Of a stretch of 64,000 nt of DNA, positions 54,579 to 63,845 are shown one piece after another. The position numbers were made by a program, and so were the translations under genes. Positions within the stretch are counted from its first letter, which is position 1; the number at the start of each line of letters is the position of its first letter. The stretch comes from Collinsella sp. (lineage in GTDB: Bacteria; Actinomycetota; Coriobacteriia; Coriobacteriales; Coriobacteriaceae): positions 83,316-147,315 of the forward strand of contig DXZQ01000001.1 in NCBI GenBank assembly GCA_019419585.1, read 5' to 3'. A model generated the notes under the pieces. The model worked only from the letters and a program-made list of their open reading frames with translations. It searched no databases and had not been told where the DNA came from.

Positions 54579-56468
54579 TTACGCCTTAGCGGCCTCGGCG
54601 TCGGCAGGGGCCTCAGCGGCAGCGGCGCGACCGTACTCGGCCTTGCCCATCTCGGACCACTCGGGCTCCTCGTCGGGCATGGAGCCGGCCTCTTTGCCGA
54701 AGAACTCCTTGAGGCAGTTGACGGCAACGATGAGACCCAGGACCATCAGCAGGACGGCAAAGACGAGCTGCAGACCCTTGGTGGCGGCGACGGAGACGGC
54801 AGCCGTGGTGGCGGTAGCCGGAATGGTGCCGAAGAAGCCGTAGGCCTGGACGGCGGTCATGCAGCCCATGGCGCTCTGGACCAGCGAGGTGAAGGTGCAG
54901 CAGAGCAGGAAGACAACGGGCACGTAGAGCATCCAACCCTTGCGGCCGGTGCACTTGCAGAACACGGCGAGGGTGATCATGGTCATGCCGCCGAGGAGCT
55001 GGTTGGAGGCACCAAAGAGCGGCCAGATGTTGGCATAGCCGCCAAAGGCGAGAGCGAGGCCGGGGAGCAGGGTGACAACCGTGGCGAACCAGGGGTTGCC
55101 GAGAACCTTCATGTAGCCAGTCTTGGAATCGATGGCCAGGGCGTCGTTGGTCTGGGCAAAGAACTCGGAGAACGAGGTGCGGGCGATGCGGGCGACGGCG
55201 TCGAGCGAGGTCAGGGCCAGAGCGGAGACGTTCATGGTCATGAAGACGGTAGCGAGCGTGCCGTCAACACCGAAGGCCTGCATACCGCGGGAGATGCCAG
55301 CGGCGAAGATCTGGAACGGGGTGGAAGCGACACCAGCGTTGAGGGCGCCGGTGCCGGCGGTGTTCATATCGGAGAACATGATGCCGGCAACGATGATGGC
55401 AAGGATGCCGACGAAGGACTCGACGATCATTGCGCCGTAACCGACCTTGACGGCGTCCTGCTCCTTCTCGACCTGCTTGGAGGAGGTGCCGGAAGAAACG
55501 AGGCTGTGGAAACCGGAGAGAGCACCGCAAGCGACGGAGACGAACAGGACCGGGAACATCATGCCGGAGGCAGTGGAGAAGCCGGTGAAGACCGGAGCGG
55601 TGATAGTGGCCTGACCGTTGACGCCCAGGACGACGATGCCGAGGACAGCGCAGACGATCATGACGATCATCATGATGGAAGTGAGGTAGTCACGCGGGGT
55701 CTTGAGCATCTGGATGGGCATGGCGCCAGCAAAGACCAGGTAGACCATGACGACGGCGAACCACTGGAACTTATCCAGGTAGACCGGGAACTGCATGCCG
55801 ACGGCGAACATGAGAACCATGAGGACCACGCCGGTGACGAACTCGGCAGCACCGGTGAGGTTGAACTTCTTCTGGGCCCAACCAAAGGCGATAGCGACGA
55901 AGGTGAACAGGATGGAGATGGTACCAGCGCAGCCGGCGGCATAGGATTTGGTGAAGTCGATGGCACCGGTAGCAGCACCAGAAGCGTCAACGGCCGGGGT
56001 GAACATGAACGTCTTGCAGACCATGTCGGTGAAGGCGGCGATGACGATGATGCAGAACAGCCAGCAGAACAGCAGGAACAGGCGACGGCCGGTCTTGCCG
56101 ATGTACTTCTCGATGAGCTGAGCGAGCGACTTGCCGTTGTTCTTCATCGAAGCGTACAGGGCACCAAAGTCGTGGACGGCGCCAAAGAAGATGCCGCCGA
56201 TGAGGACCCAGAGCACGACAGGCAGCCAGCCAAAGGCCATGGCGACGATCGTACCCGTGACAGGGCCAGCACCGCAGATCGAGCTGAACTGGTGCGAGAA
56301 CGCGGTGAAGGCGGAGACGGGCGAGAAGCTCTTGCCGTCCTTCATGCGCTTGGCCGGCGTGAGGGCCTCTTTGTCAACGCCCCACTTGTTGGCCAGCCAG
56401 CGGCCGTAGCCCAGATAGCCGCAGGCGAGCACCGCCGCGGACACAACCATGAGCAAAACTCCGTTCAT
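54579..56468 (-). CDS. cstA: Carbon starvation protein CstA-type transporter
   Basis: A 629-residue membrane protein with many helices across its length, full length for the CstA family. Typical stretches: GPVTGTIVAMAFGWLP, GGIFFGAVHDFGALYAS, FHSLVSSGTSSKQ and GASNQLLGGMTMI. Members import peptides or pyruvate when carbon is short. The C-terminus has an acidic Ala-rich tail. GAGGAGG precedes the ATG. The 5' leader holds a promoter, a 14-residue leader peptide and a terminator, so expression is probably set by attenuation. Confidence 0.95.
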   Translation of the reverse strand: MNGVLLMVVSAAVLACGYLGYGRWLANKWGVDKEALTPAKRMKDGKSFSPVSAFTAFSHQFSSICGAGPVTGTIVAMAFGWLPVVLWVLIGGIFFGAVHDFGALYASMKNNGKSLAQLIEKYIGKTGRRLFLLFCWLFCIIVIAAFTDMVCKTFMFTPAVDASGAATGAIDFTKSYAAGCAGTISILFTFVAIAFGWAQKKFNLTGAAEFVTGVVLMVLMFAVGMQFPVYLDKFQWFAVVMVYLVFAGAMPIQMLKTPRDYLTSIMMIVMIVCAVLGIVVLGVNGQATITAPVFTGFSTASGMMFPVLFVSVACGALSGFHSLVSSGTSSKQVEKEQDAVKVGYGAMIVESFVGILAIIVAGIMFSDMNTAGTGALNAGVASTPFQIFAAGISRGMQAFGVDGTLATVFMTMNVSALALTSLDAVARIARTSFSEFFAQTNDALAIDSKTGYMKVLGNPWFATVVTLLPGLALAFGGYANIWPLFGASNQLLGGMTMITLAVFCKCTGRKGWMLYVPVVFLLCCTFTSLVQSAMGCMTAVQAYGFFGTIPATATTAAVSVAATKGLQLVFAVLLMVLGLIVAVNCLKEFFGKEAGSMPDEEPEWSEMGKAEYGRAAAAEAPADAEAAKA

Positions 56469-56503
56469 TACATTTCCTCCTCTAAAAAGAACTTCTCAGA
56501 CAT

Positions 56504-56592
56504 AAAAAATGAGGGCCGTCGGTTGCGCTCGACGGCCCTCATCTTCATCAGCCGCCCGTTATCGTACGGGCTAGCTGTATGTGCTAACCCGC
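56504..56592 (-). promoter_or_regulatory. cstA leader attenuator: alternative hairpins and terminator
   Basis: On the minus strand: GCGGGTTAGC (56592-56583) can pair with GCTAGCCCGT (56575-56566), which can instead pair with ACGGGC (56559-56554). Then follows a 13-bp terminator stem ATGAGGGCCGTCG/CGACGGCCCTCAT (56542-56530 with 56521-56509) with six T residues. The terminator is 41 bp upstream of the cstA start. Together with the leader peptide this is the layout of ribosome-mediated attenuation. Confidence 0.75.
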
Positions 56593-56593
56593 A

Positions 56594-56638
56594 TCAGATA
56601 ATTACTACGCTGATAATGTTTAGCTGATGCGTGAACAT
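56594..56638 (-). CDS. Leader peptide of cstA (Ile/Val-rich)
   Basis: A 14-codon frame, MFTHQLNIISVVII, with GAAGAGGA about 10 nt before its ATG. Six of the last seven codons are Ile or Val. A longer in-frame start at 56662 (22 residues) is possible. The stop codon is 2 bp before the first leader hairpin, where a stalled ribosome would change which hairpin forms. Stalling at Ile/Val codons would favour cstA expression when branched-chain amino acids are scarce. Confidence 0.7.
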   Translation of the reverse strand: MFTHQLNIISVVII

Positions 56639-56709
56639 GTCTAAGAAATCCTCTTCAATCATGATGCGAACGATCCGTGCGTGTTCACATCCCCCAGTGG
56701 TTGAAAAGG

Positions 56710-56738
56710 AGTATGAAACTTTAGTTACCTAAAGTCAA
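56710..56738 (-). promoter_or_regulatory. cstA promoter
   Basis: TTGACT (56738-56733) and CATACT (56715-56710) with a 17-bp spacer on the minus strand. The spacer contains the palindrome CTTTAGGTAACTAAAG, which could be an operator. Confidence 0.75.
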
Positions 56739-56841
56739 CGCAAATTTGTAATGGATTTTCAACTATTTTTGAATTTCTCGGTATAAAACGCCACTGACCT
56801 CGGACTTTACCACACGACAGTTTTTGCATGAGAGTTGCCCC

Positions 56842-56985
56842 TGAGAGCCGCGGGAGCCGGGCGGCGCATATGAACTTTATCGCGAGTTTCGCACGCAAAG
56901 AAGGCCACTTAATGTGGCCTTCGTCTTGCGCAGGACTGTAGAGCAGGAAACCTTATATCCGGCCCCTCCGTCCGGGGACCGCGCC
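56842..56985 (-). ncRNA. Structured intergenic element, copy 3
   Basis: About 140 bp. The core is nearly identical to copy 1 (GAAGGCCAC/GTGGCCTTC stem, GGACTGTAGAGCAGG). The outer arms pair only partly, so this copy is decayed or folds differently. It lies about 7 bp after the stop of the minus-strand tsaB-rimI-tsaD gene. The outer boundaries are approximate. Confidence 0.55.
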
Positions 56986-56992
56986 GTACCAG

Positions 56993-59377
56993 CTACAGCG
57001 TCATGTTTGGATCGGCGTCGACGTCGAACGGCGAGATTTCTCCTCGGTCGAATTTACGGCGGGCAACCTCTGCGATCATGGCGGCGTTGTCGGTGCACGC
57101 CGAAAGCGGTGGCACCGTTACGCGGATCCCCTGACGCCCGAGCTTCTTGATCATCATCTCGCGCAGATGCGGATTAGCCGAGACACCACCGCCGATGCAA
57201 TACTCCTTGCACCCGGTGGCGTGCAGGGCGTTTTTGGCCTTCTTGTACTGCACGTCAAAGACCGCCGCCTCAAACGAGGCCGCTAGGTCGGGCAGGTGAA
57301 TCGTGCGCCCGGCCTTGGTCTCCTGTTCAATGTAGAGCGTCACAGCCGTTTTAAGACCCGAAAGCGAGAAACGATAATCTCCCCTGCTGTTAAGCGCGCG
57401 GGGAAAATCGATCGCCTTGGGGTTGCCCGTCTCGGCAAGCTTGGAGATGATGGGGCCACCGGGATAGCCCAGACCCAACGCCTTGGCTACCTTGTCGAAG
57501 GCCTCGCCCACAGCATCGTCGAGTGTCTCACCAAGTACCTCGTAGTCGCCCCATGCCTTCACGTGCACGAGCATGGTATGACCGCCCGAGACGAGCGTGA
57601 AGATAAACGGCGGCCTGAGATCGGGCTGCGCCAGCAGGTTGGCGAACAGATGGCCCTCCAGATGGTTGACGCACACGAGCGGCTTGCCGGCGGCATAGGC
57701 AAAGCCCTTGGCGAAGGCGACGCCCACTACCAGAGCACCCACCAGGCCCGGACCCTGTGTCACGCCAACAGCGGCGAGTTCGCTCGACGCGATGGCTCCA
57801 CCCTCAAGACCAAGCGATGCTGCGGCATCCTCGAGCGCCGCATCCACGACACTCACAATCACCTCAACGTGTTTGCGCGAGGCGATCTCGGGCACCACGC
57901 CGCCAAAGCGGGCGTGAAAATCAATCTGTGTCGACACCTGGTTGGCCAGCATATTGCCATCCGCATCGATAATCGCCACGGCCGTCTCGTCGCAGGAGCT
58001 CTCGATAGCGAGCACTAGGCGGCGGCGCTCAATTTCGGCACGCTCCCCCTCGGAGCGCCCAGGCGCAGGCAGCGGCCATACGCGCTGCTCTGCCGCCGTC
58101 GGCTCGGGCGAAGCATTGTCGACCGGAAGCACCAGGGGCAGCGGAGCCGTCATGACGATGGCGTCCTTGCCGGCACCATAGTAGCCGCGGCGACGGCCAG
58201 CCTCGGTAAAGCCCAGAGCGTTATAAAGCGCGGTCGCTCCCTCGTTACCGTCCTCGACCTCGAGCGAAGCCGTAGTGCAGCCGAGCATCTGGGCATCATA
58301 GCTCACATGCGACAGCAGCTTGCGGGCAATGCCCTCACGGCGATGTGCCGGGTCGACGGCGACATCCAGAATCTGCACATCACCGTCCACGACCATACCG
58401 CCGGCAAGGCCCAGCAGCTTGCCGTCGTCGTGTGCCACCCACCAACTACGCGGCGCAGCGACGTCCTCGCCCAGTTCGGACAGGAACATGCCCGGCGTCC
58501 ACGCCTTGTGTCCGGCACCTTCAAAGCAGGCAGCCTCCAGCGCGCTCGCGCCCTCGGCATCCGCCGCGCCCATGGGACGGAACTGCAGATGACGACCGGC
58601 GAGCTCATCGGCAACGCCCGTAATTTCGCTCTGTGCACTCTCAGCAAGACCAAGACGCTTGCGCTCGTTTTCCTCGGCATCCGAAAGGCGCGTGTAAATC
58701 GGCAGGACGCGAGCCGGATCGCCGTCACCCGCAGCGTGCGCGAGCAGCAAGCCCTCGCCCGAAGGCCACCACAGGTCGCGCTCCACGCAGCGGACGGTCT
58801 CGTCCTCACCCAGCAGCTTGCCATAGCGCACGAGACCGTCACCGGTCAGCTGAACCTGGTCCCAGTCCGCTGCTCGGCGCCACTCATCGAGCGCCACGGC
58901 GGCCTTGACCACGTGTTCGCGCTCAAATTGACGCTCGGGGCCCTCATCGACCAGCATATACAGCGCCGGATATACCTCACCGCGCATAGCATCGGCCAAG
59001 ATACCAAGCTTGCCGCGCACGCCAGCCTTCCACGCCGTCCAAGCGCAAGCATCGAGCGTTGACACGCCCAGTAGCGGAACATTGGCACCACGCGCGAGGC
59101 CCTTGGCAGTGGAGATGCCGATGCGCACACCCGTAAACGACCCCGGGCCGCGGCCGACCACGTAGCAACCAACATCGCTGCGATCCAGACCGGCTTGAGC
59201 CAGCACGCCATCAACGGTATTCACGAGCTCAACGTTGGCGTGACGGCGACACATGTGGTCGCCACTCACGAGCTTCGTCTCGCCCGTCTGCCCATCAATC
59301 CATCTTGCCGCGCAGGCAAGCATGTCGGTCGAGGTATCGAGCGCCACCACCAGCGCGTTGTCGTTATGCAAGCTCAT
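56993..59377 (-). CDS. tsaB-rimI-tsaD: TsaB-RimI-TsaD triple fusion
   Basis: A 794-residue protein. Residues 1 to about 220 are TsaB (VVALDTSTDMLACAA, VGRGPGSFTGVRIG). About 255-410 is a GNAT acetyltransferase of RimI type (LDVAVDPAHRREGIARKLL, YNALGFTEAGRRRGYY). From about 450 it is TsaD (VLAIESSCDETAVAI, metal ligands HLEGHLFANLL, VSGGHTMLVHV, GLGYPGGP). TsaB, TsaD and TsaE make the t6A modification of ANN-decoding tRNAs; RimI acetylates ribosomal protein S18 and other proteins. The ATG at 59377 lies inside the end of tsaE (14-bp overlap). Confidence 0.95.
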   Translation of the reverse strand: MSLHNDNALVVALDTSTDMLACAARWIDGQTGETKLVSGDHMCRRHANVELVNTVDGVLAQAGLDRSDVGCYVVGRGPGSFTGVRIGISTAKGLARGANVPLLGVSTLDACAWTAWKAGVRGKLGILADAMRGEVYPALYMLVDEGPERQFEREHVVKAAVALDEWRRAADWDQVQLTGDGLVRYGKLLGEDETVRCVERDLWWPSGEGLLLAHAAGDGDPARVLPIYTRLSDAEENERKRLGLAESAQSEITGVADELAGRHLQFRPMGAADAEGASALEAACFEGAGHKAWTPGMFLSELGEDVAAPRSWWVAHDDGKLLGLAGGMVVDGDVQILDVAVDPAHRREGIARKLLSHVSYDAQMLGCTTASLEVEDGNEGATALYNALGFTEAGRRRGYYGAGKDAIVMTAPLPLVLPVDNASPEPTAAEQRVWPLPAPGRSEGERAEIERRRLVLAIESSCDETAVAIIDADGNMLANQVSTQIDFHARFGGVVPEIASRKHVEVIVSVVDAALEDAAASLGLEGGAIASSELAAVGVTQGPGLVGALVVGVAFAKGFAYAAGKPLVCVNHLEGHLFANLLAQPDLRPPFIFTLVSGGHTMLVHVKAWGDYEVLGETLDDAVGEAFDKVAKALGLGYPGGPIISKLAETGNPKAIDFPRALNSRGDYRFSLSGLKTAVTLYIEQETKAGRTIHLPDLAASFEAAVFDVQYKKAKNALHATGCKEYCIGGGVSANPHLREMMIKKLGRQGIRVTVPPLSACTDNAAMIAEVARRKFDRGEISPFDVDADPNMTL

Positions 59378-59870
59378 CTTGTACAGCCTTATCAATCAAA
59401 TGGGAAAGCTCCATTGCGCGGTCACCGTGCGCCTCGAGCGTTATCGTTCGCACGTCGCTGTCGCCCTCATCACGCCTGAGCGTCACCGAAAGATACTCAT
59501 CCGTCAGCTCGTCCTGGAATTGTTCGCCCCATTCCAGCAGGCAAGCACCCTCATAGCCCAGCACATCGAAAATGCCCGTATCCTCGAGCTCGTAGGCATG
59601 CTCCAGGCGGTATAGATCAAAGTGAAACAGCGGAATACGACCTTGATCGTGAACGGCCATGAGCGCGAACGTAGGGCTCGTAACCATATGCCCATCGCCC
59701 AGCCCGCGCGAGACGCCCTTGGTAAAGTGAGTTTTGCCCACTCCCAGGCCACCGGTCAGGATGAGCACATCGCCGTCCTCAAGGCACGGTGCAATTAGCT
59801 CGCCAAAGTACTCCGTATCGGCAGCGCAAGTCGTTTTGTAAGTACCTACCCCCAGGCGCTCCAGGGACAT
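59364..59870 (-). CDS. tsaE: tRNA t6A synthesis ATPase TsaE
   Basis: A 168-residue P-loop ATPase. Walker A is GGLGVGKTHFTKG, the switch region TSPTFALM, and the conserved LFHFDLYRLE follows. It drives turnover of the TsaB-TsaD complex. Its 3' end overlaps the fusion gene by 14 bp, so all t6A transfer subunits come from one message. AAGGAG precedes the ATG. Confidence 0.95.
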   Translation of the reverse strand: MSLERLGVGTYKTTCAADTEYFGELIAPCLEDGDVLILTGGLGVGKTHFTKGVSRGLGDGHMVTSPTFALMAVHDQGRIPLFHFDLYRLEHAYELEDTGIFDVLGYEGACLLEWGEQFQDELTDEYLSVTLRRDEGDSDVRTITLEAHGDRAMELSHLIDKAVQDELA

Positions 59871-59882
59871 ATATGCTCCTTA

Positions 59883-60503
59883 TTATTCCGAGGCGTCCTC
59901 TGGTGCGGGATATCGCTCCAGATAGTCGCCCAGCATCTTAAAGTCTTCCTCCAGCAGCTCCTGCCACGCCGGATTGCGCAGCGCTGCTGCCGGATGGAAC
60001 GTGGGCATTACCACAAAATGCCCCATCTGGTGGAACCTGCCGCGCAGCTTAGTAATGCCAATCTCGGTCTTAAGCACAAAGTGCGTCGCGGGGTTGCCGA
60101 GCGTCACGATGATATCGGGCCAGATGCTTCGAATCTGCTCACGCAAAAACGGCGAGCAAGCCAGCACTTCCTCGGGACGCGGATTGCGGTTTCCCGGCGG
60201 GCGGCACTTAAGCACGTTGGCAATGTAGACGTCTTCGCGTTTGAGCCCCGCCAGCGACAAAATGCCGTTGAGGTCCTCGCCTGCCGCCCCCACAAAGGGC
60301 TCGCCCTGCAAATCCTCATTACGGCCCGGCGCCTCGCCAATAAACATCACGCGAGCGCGGGGGTTTCCCACGCCAAACACGATGTTGTGGCGCGACTGGT
60401 AAAGCTGGCAAAGGTGACAATCGCCCAGAACGGCCTCGATCTCCTCGAGTGCGACCTCACGCGGCGCCTGATGGCTATGGCCGGGAATGTGCATGACGCC
60501 CAT
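59883..60503 (-). CDS. Uracil-DNA glycosylase, family 4 (iron-sulphur)
   Basis: A 206-residue glycosylase that removes uracil from DNA. Cys pairs for the 4Fe-4S cluster are in CHLCQLYQSR and in KCRPPGNRNPRPEEVLACSP. Active-site motifs: GEAPGRNEDLQGEPFVG and PTFHPAAALRN. ATG 60503 has AGGAG upstream. It is in a tight operon (8 bp from alr, 12 bp from tsaE). Confidence 0.92.
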   Translation of the reverse strand: MGVMHIPGHSHQAPREVALEEIEAVLGDCHLCQLYQSRHNIVFGVGNPRARVMFIGEAPGRNEDLQGEPFVGAAGEDLNGILSLAGLKREDVYIANVLKCRPPGNRNPRPEEVLACSPFLREQIRSIWPDIIVTLGNPATHFVLKTEIGITKLRGRFHQMGHFVVMPTFHPAAALRNPAWQELLEEDFKMLGDYLERYPAPEDASE

Positions 60504-60511
60504 AGCGACTC

Positions 60512-61657
60512 CTACACGTAGACCTTGTCGAGACGCATACCAAAGCCGCAAGCGACCTCGTAGTTAATCGTGCCGCGTAGGCGCGCCATCTCGTCCATGG
60601 TAATCTCGGCATCTCCATCGCGGCCGACAATGATCATCTCGTCACCATACTCGGCCTCGGGAATCTCATGCGCCGGGTTGGACTGAATGGCGACCATAAA
60701 CTGGTCCATGCAGATATTGCCCACCTGACGCACACGCTCGCCGCGATACAGCACGTCCATACGATTGGAAAGCGTACGCGAAAGGCCATCGGCATAACCG
60801 ATCGGAAGGGTGCAGATCTGAACGCGCGTGCGCGGTACGCGGTAGGTAAAGCCGTAGCCCACGCCCTCGCCCATCGCAGGGTGTGCCACGCGCGTCACAC
60901 GCGCGTGGACGCTCATGACGGGATCAAGCTGCATCACGCGACCACTCAGCTCACATGGCTGCAGACCATACAAACCGATGCCGGCACGAATCATGTCAAA
61001 GTGCATTGAAGAATCGAGCATCGAGGATGGCGTATTGGCACAATGCACGATACCGCATTCAAAACCTGCGTCCTTAATGGCCTGAACGGCCTCGGTAAAA
61101 CGCTGGCACTGCAGCTTGTAGTCCCAGCCCGAAGGTTCATCGGCCGTGGCGAAGTGCGTAAATACGCCGTCGCACTGAATACCGCGATGGAAATTTATAC
61201 CGCGGACAAAGTCGAGCACCTGCGTGTAGTGAACGCCGATACGATTCATGCCCGTCTCGATGGCAAGATGGTACTTGCCCACTTTGCCCGCCGCGACGGC
61301 ACATTCGCCATACGCAAGAGCAAAGTCAGACGTATAGACCGAGGGCATGATATCAAACTCGAGCAACGTCGGAATGGCCTCGATAGGCGGCTCGCTTAGG
61401 ATGAGGATGGGTTTCGTAATCCCGCCCTGTCGGAGCTCAACGCCCTCGTTAACCGTCGCCACGGCAAACATGTCGGCACCGGCCGAATACATGATCTTGG
61501 CGCACTCAACAGCTCCATGACCATAAGCATCGGCCTTGACCACGCAGCACAGGCGCTGACGTGGATTCAGCAAGTTCTTATAGGCCCTCGTGTTGCGACG
61601 GAGCGCCCCGCGGTCGATCTCGACCCAGGACCAGCGCGTCAAATCGGCTTTATTCAT
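60512..61657 (-). CDS. alr: Alanine racemase
   Basis: A 381-residue PLP enzyme that makes D-alanine for peptidoglycan. The PLP lysine is in VVKADAYGHGAVECA; the catalytic Tyr region is VGYGFTYRVPRTRVQ with IGYADGLSR. Full length. It starts 2 bp after the nnr stop. The neighbouring genes (acpS, nnr) are its usual partners in many bacteria. Confidence 0.96.
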   Translation of the reverse strand: MNKADLTRWSWVEIDRGALRRNTRAYKNLLNPRQRLCCVVKADAYGHGAVECAKIMYSAGADMFAVATVNEGVELRQGGITKPILILSEPPIEAIPTLLEFDIMPSVYTSDFALAYGECAVAAGKVGKYHLAIETGMNRIGVHYTQVLDFVRGINFHRGIQCDGVFTHFATADEPSGWDYKLQCQRFTEAVQAIKDAGFECGIVHCANTPSSMLDSSMHFDMIRAGIGLYGLQPCELSGRVMQLDPVMSVHARVTRVAHPAMGEGVGYGFTYRVPRTRVQICTLPIGYADGLSRTLSNRMDVLYRGERVRQVGNICMDQFMVAIQSNPAHEIPEAEYGDEMIIVGRDGDAEITMDEMARLRGTINYEVACGFGMRLDKVYV

Positions 61658-61659
61658 GA

Positions 61660-63276
61660 TTAGTCATCCGACCCTTCGTCCATGATTCCCAGATCTTCGA
61701 GCGCATCCTTTGCCGCCAGTTCCATGGCAGGACCGATCAAGTCGATAAGATCGGTCGCGATGACGCTCTTCTCACCATACTCCGTCGCCGCGGCAAAACC
61801 GGCGTAGCTGTGAAGTGCGACGGCGTACGAATACAGCAACTCCCAACGATCCATCTCGTCGCGCATGGTGGCAAGCGTGCCGGCCAAAATACCCGCGAGA
61901 ACATCACCCGAACCGGCAGTTGCCAGAGAAGCCGGACCCGAGAGCGGCAGCAGCACACGCTCAACGCCACAGATAGCCGTCGTCGGCCCCTTGGCAATGA
62001 CCACCAGATTGTCGGAGCCTGCAGCCCAGACAACCTTCTGCGCGGCCGCAATCGCGGTACCAAGGTCGTTCACCTCGTCACCGGCAACCAGGCGCGAAAG
62101 CTCACGATAGTGCGGCGCCATAACCAACGGCTGCTCGCGACGATACATCTCGGGGTTACTATCAATACCGTCAATGGCAATCTTAGCAAGGCAGTTGAGT
62201 GCATCGGCGTCCAAAATTAGCGGTACATCAAGCTCGAGCAAGCCCGAAACCACCTGCATAGCGCCGGCAGACGTCGTCATACCGGGACCGCACAGCACGC
62301 AGCTGTACTTCTTTGCGATCTCGCACACCGTCATGCGCGCAGCGGCGCCAAAGGAGCCGCGGGAATCAGACGGAATAGCAAAGACCGGAATCGAAGGAAG
62401 TGCCATGCGAATGAGATTGGCGCAGGCGTCAGGAGCCGCGACTGCCACGTAACCAGCACCCGCGCGAGCTGCAGACTTGGCCGCCATAATGGCAGCACCA
62501 GGATATTGCGCAGATCCGGCGACAATAAGCACGGAGCCACGGGAATACTTATCGATATTCGATGGTAGCGGAGCAAAGTAATCAACTAAGTCACCGGGCT
62601 CGACAATCTCGGCGGCGTGGTCGACATCATCGATGACCTCGTCAAGACGGTCGTAAAGATTGCCGCAGATCAAATCGCCAGCATACTCAGGGCCATCAGC
62701 GCTATACAGACCAATCTTGGGCGCAATCATCGTCACCGTGCGCTCGGCACGAATGCAGTCGTCATCAACAACGCCCGTCTCTGCATTCAGGCCCGAGGGG
62801 ACATCAATGGATACGACACAATCGGCGCATTCATTGACCGTAGGAATCCAGATGGAGAACGGCGCACGCAGATTCCCGTGAAAACCGGTACCAAAAATGG
62901 CATCGACAACAACATCGGCCTTATCGATCAAAACCTCGAGTTCATCACGCGAGGGGCCGACGCAAACGTGCACATCGCGGCCGGCAGTACGACGAGCAAC
63001 ATGCCGTGCCAGAGCAGCAGGAATCTCATCCGGTTCAACCGGAGAAACGATATCCACGTCCACACCCTTATGGCTCAGGATATCGGCGGCAACCCAACCG
63101 TCGCCGCCATTATTACCAAAACCGACCAAAACGAGAACCCGATCGGGATTGAGCTTCAAGACCTCGTTAGCGGCAAACTCACCCGCTAGCTCCATAAGCT
63201 CGGCCTTCGAAGTCCCTTCGCGTTCGATGATATCCTCGAGACGAACGACTTCTTCGGTACTCAAAACCGGTTTCAT
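61660..63276 (-). CDS. nnr: Bifunctional NAD(P)H-hydrate epimerase/dehydratase
   Basis: A 538-residue repair enzyme. The N-terminal ~220 residues are the NnrE epimerase (VLVGFGNNGGDGWVAADIL, VDAIFGTGFHG, DVPSGLNAETG). The rest is the ribokinase-like NnrD dehydratase (SVLIVAGSAQYPGAAIMAAK, ILDADALNCL, TAGSGDVLAGILAG). Together they convert damaged NAD(P)HX back to NAD(P)H. The start abuts the acpS stop (TAG ATG). Confidence 0.95.
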   Translation of the reverse strand: MKPVLSTEEVVRLEDIIEREGTSKAELMELAGEFAANEVLKLNPDRVLVLVGFGNNGGDGWVAADILSHKGVDVDIVSPVEPDEIPAALARHVARRTAGRDVHVCVGPSRDELEVLIDKADVVVDAIFGTGFHGNLRAPFSIWIPTVNECADCVVSIDVPSGLNAETGVVDDDCIRAERTVTMIAPKIGLYSADGPEYAGDLICGNLYDRLDEVIDDVDHAAEIVEPGDLVDYFAPLPSNIDKYSRGSVLIVAGSAQYPGAAIMAAKSAARAGAGYVAVAAPDACANLIRMALPSIPVFAIPSDSRGSFGAAARMTVCEIAKKYSCVLCGPGMTTSAGAMQVVSGLLELDVPLILDADALNCLAKIAIDGIDSNPEMYRREQPLVMAPHYRELSRLVAGDEVNDLGTAIAAAQKVVWAAGSDNLVVIAKGPTTAICGVERVLLPLSGPASLATAGSGDVLAGILAGTLATMRDEMDRWELLYSYAVALHSYAGFAAATEYGEKSVIATDLIDLIGPAMELAAKDALEDLGIMDEGSDD

Positions 63277-63816
63277 CTATGCTCCTAGCGTATCTTGCGA
63301 AGCATCGCCCAGGTGCTCCGCCAATGCTGAATTCTGCAGCTGCTCGAGCTCATCTAATACAGAGCGAGCCTCTTTAAATGTCTGCGCAACGCGTTTCTTG
63401 GTACTCACCTTTTCCTCTTTTGGCTTAGGCCGAGCATCTTCGGTAATCGCGATGGCATTCGCAACGGCCAAGTCTCCCGTAAGCGTAATGGAAAGAGCGA
63501 CCTCAACAACACCCAGTTCTTGAGCGATCTCGAGAGCACGGCCCGAAAGCAGCGCCTTCGGTTTGCCGAGTTTATCACGCGTAACCGAAACATCCTTGCG
63601 ACCAACGCCTTGACTAAAACCCGTGCCGAGAGCTTTAAGTACCGCCTCGCGCGAAGCAAAGCGGCTGGCATAGTGAGCAGCGGGACGCGATGATGCATCA
63701 CAATACGCACGCTCTTCTTCGGTAAACACACGCCGAGCAAACGACGGCGTCTTTTCAAGAATTGATTTCATGCGGGAAATCTCGACGATATCAACGCCGA
63801 TACCAGCTTCAGCCAT
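63277..63816 (-). CDS. acpS: Holo-acyl-carrier-protein synthase with C-terminal extension
   Basis: A 179-residue phosphopantetheinyl transferase that activates acyl carrier protein. The metal-binding Asp is in GIGVDIVEISRM and the Glu in FASREAVLKALGTG. The AcpS domain is complete by about residue 125. An additional charged, helical C-terminus (KPKEEKVSTKKRVAQTFKEA onward, about 50 residues) is not usual. The ATG at 63816 follows GGAGGTGAAC. It is the first gene of the operon. Confidence 0.93.
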   Translation of the reverse strand: MAEAGIGVDIVEISRMKSILEKTPSFARRVFTEEERAYCDASSRPAAHYASRFASREAVLKALGTGFSQGVGRKDVSVTRDKLGKPKALLSGRALEIAQELGVVEVALSITLTGDLAVANAIAITEDARPKPKEEKVSTKKRVAQTFKEARSVLDELEQLQNSALAEHLGDASQDTLGA

Positions 63817-63845
63817 GTTCACCTCCATATCGCACAGACTAAGTT

